A program made the translations under genes and the position numbers. DNA of 6,436 nucleotides from an uncultured Eggerthellaceae bacterium (GTDB taxonomy: Bacteria; Actinomycetota; Coriobacteriia; Coriobacteriales; Eggerthellaceae), in assembly GCA_934668515.1 (NCBI GenBank), contig CAKUNS010000051.1, positions 1-6,436 of the forward strand, read 5' to 3'. The notes below the pieces were generated by a model. The model had not been told where the DNA came from and did not search any database. It saw only the letters and a program-made list of their open reading frames with translations. Shown here piece after piece: positions 3,773 through 6,436 of the stretch; the stretch's first letter is position 1, and every line of letters begins with the position of its first letter.

Positions 3773-5770
3773 ATGGATGCTGTATTTGCCGCTGTCGCTT
3801 CCGTGCTTCAGCTCATTGTCGACCCGTGTTATAAGCTGACGGGGAACTGGTGGGTCTCGATCCTGCTGTTCACCCTCGTCACCAAGGTCGTCCTGCTGCC
3901 GATGTCGCTGTGGGTCCAGAAGAACTCGATCGTCATGGTCCAGCTCATGCCCGCGCTCAACCGCATCAAGGTCAAGTACTACGGCGACCGCGAGGCCATC
4001 GGCGAGAAGCAGAGCGCCCTGTACAAGGAACGCGGCTACCACCCGTTGCTCTCGATGGTCCCGCTGCTGGTCCAGATCGTCATCCTGTTCGGCCTGGTCG
4101 ACGTCATCCATTCGATCACCGACGGCGGCGCCCCGGGGACCGAGTTCCTGGGCATGGTCCCCGCCGCCGACGGCGGCGCCTCGTGGGCCATGCCGCTCCT
4201 GGCCGGGCTTTCCGCCGTGGCGATGGGCTTCGCGCAGAACCGCATCAACCCGCTCCAGAAGGAGCAGTCGCGCGCCGAGAAGAACGCCACCAACGGGCTG
4301 TCCATCGGCCTGTCGCTGGTCCTCGGCGTCTTCGTCTCGGCGGGCATGTGCTTCTACTGGATCTGCTCGAACCTGTCGTCCATCGCCGTCCAGGCCCTGA
4401 TGAACGTCTGCATCGCGCCCGCCAGGCACATCGACTACGGCGAGCTCGCCGCCAGCCGCGCCGAGGTCGAGGAGCTCGAGGCGCTCGAGGGCGGGCGCAA
4501 GTCGCGTTGGTGGAGGCCCGACCCGCTCTCGAAGCGCGAGAAGGCCGACTACAGGCGCTTCTTCGACGTCGTCGGCAAGCACATCGTCTTCTACTCCGAG
4601 GGCTCCGGCTTCTACAAGTACTTCAAGGGCGCCATCGCGTACCTCCTCGACCATTCGGACGCGTGCATCCATTACGTCACGAACGACCCCGACGACAAGG
4701 TCTTCGAGCTCGCCGAGGCGCAGCCGCGCATCAAGCCCTACTACATAGGCCAGAAGCGCTCCATCACGCTGATGATGAAGATGGACGCCGACGTCGTGGT
4801 CATGACGCTCGAGGACCTCGAGAACTACTACATCAAGCGGAGCTACGTGCGCAAGGACATCGAGTACGTGTTCATGCCGCATCACATGACGTCCATGCAC
4901 CTCACCCCGTCGAAGGGGGCCTACGACCATTTCGACACGGTGCTCTGCGCCGGCCCCCACCAGGAAAGGGAGCTGCGCCGCGAGGAGGAGCTCTACGGCC
5001 TGCCCGCGAAAAGGCTCGAGCGCTGCGGCTACGGCCTGCTCGACGAGGACATCGCCGCGGTCGGGGCCCGCGCGGCGAGGGCGGCTGCGCCCGGCGGGCC
5101 CGCAAAGGGCCGCCCGACGGTGCTCGTCGCCCCGTCGTGGCAGGAGGACAACCTGCTCGACCTCTGCGCCGACGACCTCCTCGGCCAGCTCCTCGGGCGC
5201 GGCTGGCGCGTGGTCGTCCGCCCGCACCCGGAGTACACCAAGCGCTACCGCCCCCGCTGGGAGTCGCTCCAGGCCCGCTACGCGCACGTTCCCGAGTCCG
5301 ACCTCTTCTTCGAGCGCGACTTCTCGTCCAACGAGACCGTCTTCGCCTCCGACGTCCTGATCACCGACTGGTCGAGCGTCTTCTGCGAGTTCTCGTTCTC
5401 CACGCTGCGCCCGAGCGTGTTCGTCGACACGCCCATGAAGGTCGGCAACCCCGATTGGGGGGAGCTCGGCATCGAGCCGACCGACATCTCGCTGCGCAAC
5501 CAGGTGGGCCGCTCCTTCGACCCCGGCGACCTGTCGGGCCTGGGCGACGCCGTCGCCGAGATGATCGAGCACCCCGACGCGTGGTCCGCGCGCATCGCCG
5601 AGGTGCGCTCCGACACGATCTACAACATCGGGCGTTCCGCCGAGATCGCCGGCGAGTATTTGCTTCAAGCTATGCTCGATAAGCAGACCGCGCACGATCG
5701 AGAGGGCGGGTTGATAGAAGATAAGGTGCCGAACGGTCCTGCTGGCAACACTGCTTGCGGTTGGGAATAG
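3773..5770 (+). CDS. YidC/Oxa1 insertase domain fused to CDP-glycerol glycerophosphotransferase-like domain
   Basis: This 665-residue protein has two parts. Residues 1-215 are a Gram-positive-type YidC core without the large extracytoplasmic domain: membrane segments near 27-47, 93-113, 138-154, 176-192 and 193-213. A charged cytosolic hairpin at 48-92 ends in the typical LYKERGYHPLLSMVPLLVQ, and AGMCFYWICSNLSS at 190-203 matches the family's last-helix signature. The conserved TM1 arginine is a lysine (K38). No lipobox is seen. A charged linker (215-265) leads to a GT-B fold resembling TagB/TagF: VFMPHHMTSMHLTP (366-379) at the place of the usual HGTPLK motif, RPHPE (483-487), and ASDVLITDWSSVFCEF (525-540). 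The YidC C-terminus is cytosolic, so the transferase would sit on the inner membrane face, where TagF-type enzymes act. The likely role is polyol-phosphate transfer to a surface polymer; the substrate is unknown. Codons 21-628 are almost all G/C-ended, unlike both ends of the same gene. The next gene follows after 17 nt. Confidence 0.88.
   Translation: MDAVFAAVASVLQLIVDPCYKLTGNWWVSILLFTLVTKVVLLPMSLWVQKNSIVMVQLMPALNRIKVKYYGDREAIGEKQSALYKERGYHPLLSMVPLLVQIVILFGLVDVIHSITDGGAPGTEFLGMVPAADGGASWAMPLLAGLSAVAMGFAQNRINPLQKEQSRAEKNATNGLSIGLSLVLGVFVSAGMCFYWICSNLSSIAVQALMNVCIAPARHIDYGELAASRAEVEELEALEGGRKSRWWRPDPLSKREKADYRRFFDVVGKHIVFYSEGSGFYKYFKGAIAYLLDHSDACIHYVTNDPDDKVFELAEAQPRIKPYYIGQKRSITLMMKMDADVVVMTLEDLENYYIKRSYVRKDIEYVFMPHHMTSMHLTPSKGAYDHFDTVLCAGPHQERELRREEELYGLPAKRLERCGYGLLDEDIAAVGARAARAAAPGGPAKGRPTVLVAPSWQEDNLLDLCADDLLGQLLGRGWRVVVRPHPEYTKRYRPRWESLQARYAHVPESDLFFERDFSSNETVFASDVLITDWSSVFCEFSFSTLRPSVFVDTPMKVGNPDWGELGIEPTDISLRNQVGRSFDPGDLSGLGDAVAEMIEHPDAWSARIAEVRSDTIYNIGRSAEIAGEYLLQAMLDKQTAHDREGGLIEDKVPNGPAGNTACGWE
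3833..5656. other. Compositional island inside the fusion gene (about 97% G/C-ended codons)
   Basis: Counting codon by codon in the reading frame, codons 21-628 contain 16 A- or T-ended codons out of 608. The first 20 codons contain 10 of 20 and the last 37 contain 17 of 37. The first 50 codons of the LicD gene contain 18 of 50. Both switches are abrupt, at AAG (3833) and before TAT (5657), and the frame is kept. This is what replacement of the gene interior by DNA from a GC-rich relative would look like. Strong local codon selection is an alternative. Confidence 0.7.
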
Positions 5771-5787
5771 AAAGGAAAGGGCAGTCG

Positions 5788-6436
5788 ATGAAGCGTATAG
5801 CGATTTTTGCTTACGACGTTGTTGGGTTGTTCCTCGTTTCGGCGGCGCTTTCTTTTGCATTCGTGAAGCCTGCGTATGCGTATGTCGACCCTTCGGTCAT
5901 GACGTATGCCATCCAGGCTTTCGCCGGTGTTGCGGTTGCTCTTTCAACGGTCTTCGGCGTGGTTTTCCGTAGGACGAGAAAAAAGCTGTTTCGCGTTTTG
6001 GGTATTGATGAGAATGCCTTCAAAGACGTCGATCCACGACTCCATCGAGTAGACGCGTCGGGCGATATCGTGCGCACCAAGGTTGATGAGGTCATCGTTC
6101 GCAATGCTGCAGTCGCCAATGAGTCGGCTCGTGGTCAATTCGATTATTCGCTCAAGACCCGTATCGGCCTTGCTGCAATCGTATCGGGCTTCTTGTCTTT
6201 CACGTTGTGCTTCGCGGCTCCTGCCGAGATCGTTTCGTCAAGTGCGGGAAGCCTCGTGGTTCGTCTTGTAGACGTGCTTCCCGTCATCGTTGGCATGTTT
6301 TTGCTCGTTTGGATTTTACTTGCTGCCGTTGCGTGCTTGTTCAAAAAGCGCGCGTTTGCAGTTGTCGTTGCCGTCGTGTTCTCGGTGGCGCTTTCGTGTT
6401 ATGCCCAGGCGCTGTTCATGAACGTCGGTTTGCCTC
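5788..6436 (+). CDS. Polytopic membrane protein, N-terminal part (cut by window edge); possibly LTA-synthase/sulfatase-like
   Basis: The frame is open from ATG 5788 to the right edge (216 complete codons). AGGAAAGG at 5773-5780, seven bases before the ATG, is a good ribosome-binding site, and the 17-nt gap from the previous stop suggests one operon. An N-terminal hydrophobic segment (8-26) ends in AYAYVDPSVMTYAIQ (29-43), resembling the Y-x-DP...Q hydrophobic-hairpin motif seen in many small surface-polysaccharide-locus proteins. A second segment follows at 40-60, ending in RRTRKK. A soluble stretch (62-122) comes next, then membrane segments at 123-145, 157-184 and 189-212, with SCYAQALFMN (203-212). 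That last pattern is reminiscent of the membrane bundle before the extracellular sulfatase-type domain of LTA-synthase-like proteins. This is a memory-based resemblance; the catalytic domain would lie outside the window. Membrane location is clear but function is not. Confidence 0.75.
   Translation, partial: MKRIAIFAYDVVGLFLVSAALSFAFVKPAYAYVDPSVMTYAIQAFAGVAVALSTVFGVVFRRTRKKLFRVLGIDENAFKDVDPRLHRVDASGDIVRTKVDEVIVRNAAVANESARGQFDYSLKTRIGLAAIVSGFLSFTLCFAAPAEIVSSSAGSLVVRLVDVLPVIVGMFLLVWILLAAVACLFKKRAFAVVVAVVFSVALSCYAQALFMNVGLP

Noticed and set aside
3850..5682. A 610-codon plus-strand frame overlapping the YidC-transferase gene
   Set aside because: It is extremely rich in arginine, proline, alanine and glycine, as expected for an out-of-frame reading of GC-saturated DNA, and it has no recognisable domain.
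3767..5860. A 697-codon open frame antisense to the YidC-transferase gene
   Set aside because: The sense gene has almost only G/C-ended codons, which removes stop codons from the opposite frame. The antisense product is a low-complexity V/D/E/R/A-rich sequence with no domain and no ribosome-binding site, while the sense frame carries clear YidC and TagF signatures.

Overview
The window looks like a chromosomal segment from a Gram-positive actinobacterium. The Coriobacteriia (Eggerthella/Slackia relatives) are my best guess. This rests on a Gram-positive-type YidC, teichoic-acid-type transferase chemistry, moderately GC-rich coding sequence and the style of the surface-polymer genes. The placement is inference; no marker gene here fixes the taxon. 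No insertion sequence, integrase, CRISPR array or rRNA is visible.

Layout. (1) 1-768, minus strand: the first 256 codons of a Wzx-like oligosaccharide flippase that runs off the left edge. (2) 769-816: a compact divergent control region with a perfect inverted repeat over the only -10-like boxes and a tandem 12/11-bp repeat. The flippase TATAAT lies so close to its ATG that the mRNA is probably leaderless. (3) 817-1689, plus: a complete LicD-family phosphotransferase. (4) 1690-2106: tRNA-Gln(CTG) and tRNA-Glu(CTC), both with encoded CCA, each preceded by a recognisable promoter and closed by a UUCG-loop terminator. (5) 2212-3596, minus: a CCA tRNA nucleotidyltransferase with its own strong terminator, convergent with the tRNAs. 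(6) 3773-5770, plus: a 665-residue protein that joins a YidC/Oxa1 insertase domain to a CDP-glycerol glycerophosphotransferase (TagB/TagF-like) domain. (7) 5788-6436, plus: the first 216 codons of a polytopic membrane protein, 17 nt downstream and probably co-transcribed.

Together the flippase, LicD protein, YidC-transferase fusion and following membrane protein suggest a cell-surface glycopolymer locus (assembly, phosphoryl-substituent decoration and export), interrupted by a tRNA and tRNA-maturation block. The actual polymer and substrates cannot be read from the sequence.

The two most interesting observations concern the 3773-5770 gene. First, its domain architecture would tether a cytosolic polymerase-type transferase to a membrane insertase. 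Second, its base composition is mosaic: codons 21-628 have only 16 A/T-ended codons of 608, while the first 20 codons have 10 of 20, the last 37 have 17 of 37, and neighbouring genes look similar to those ends. The switches are abrupt and inside the reading frame, which suggests that the interior was replaced by DNA from a much more GC-rich relative.
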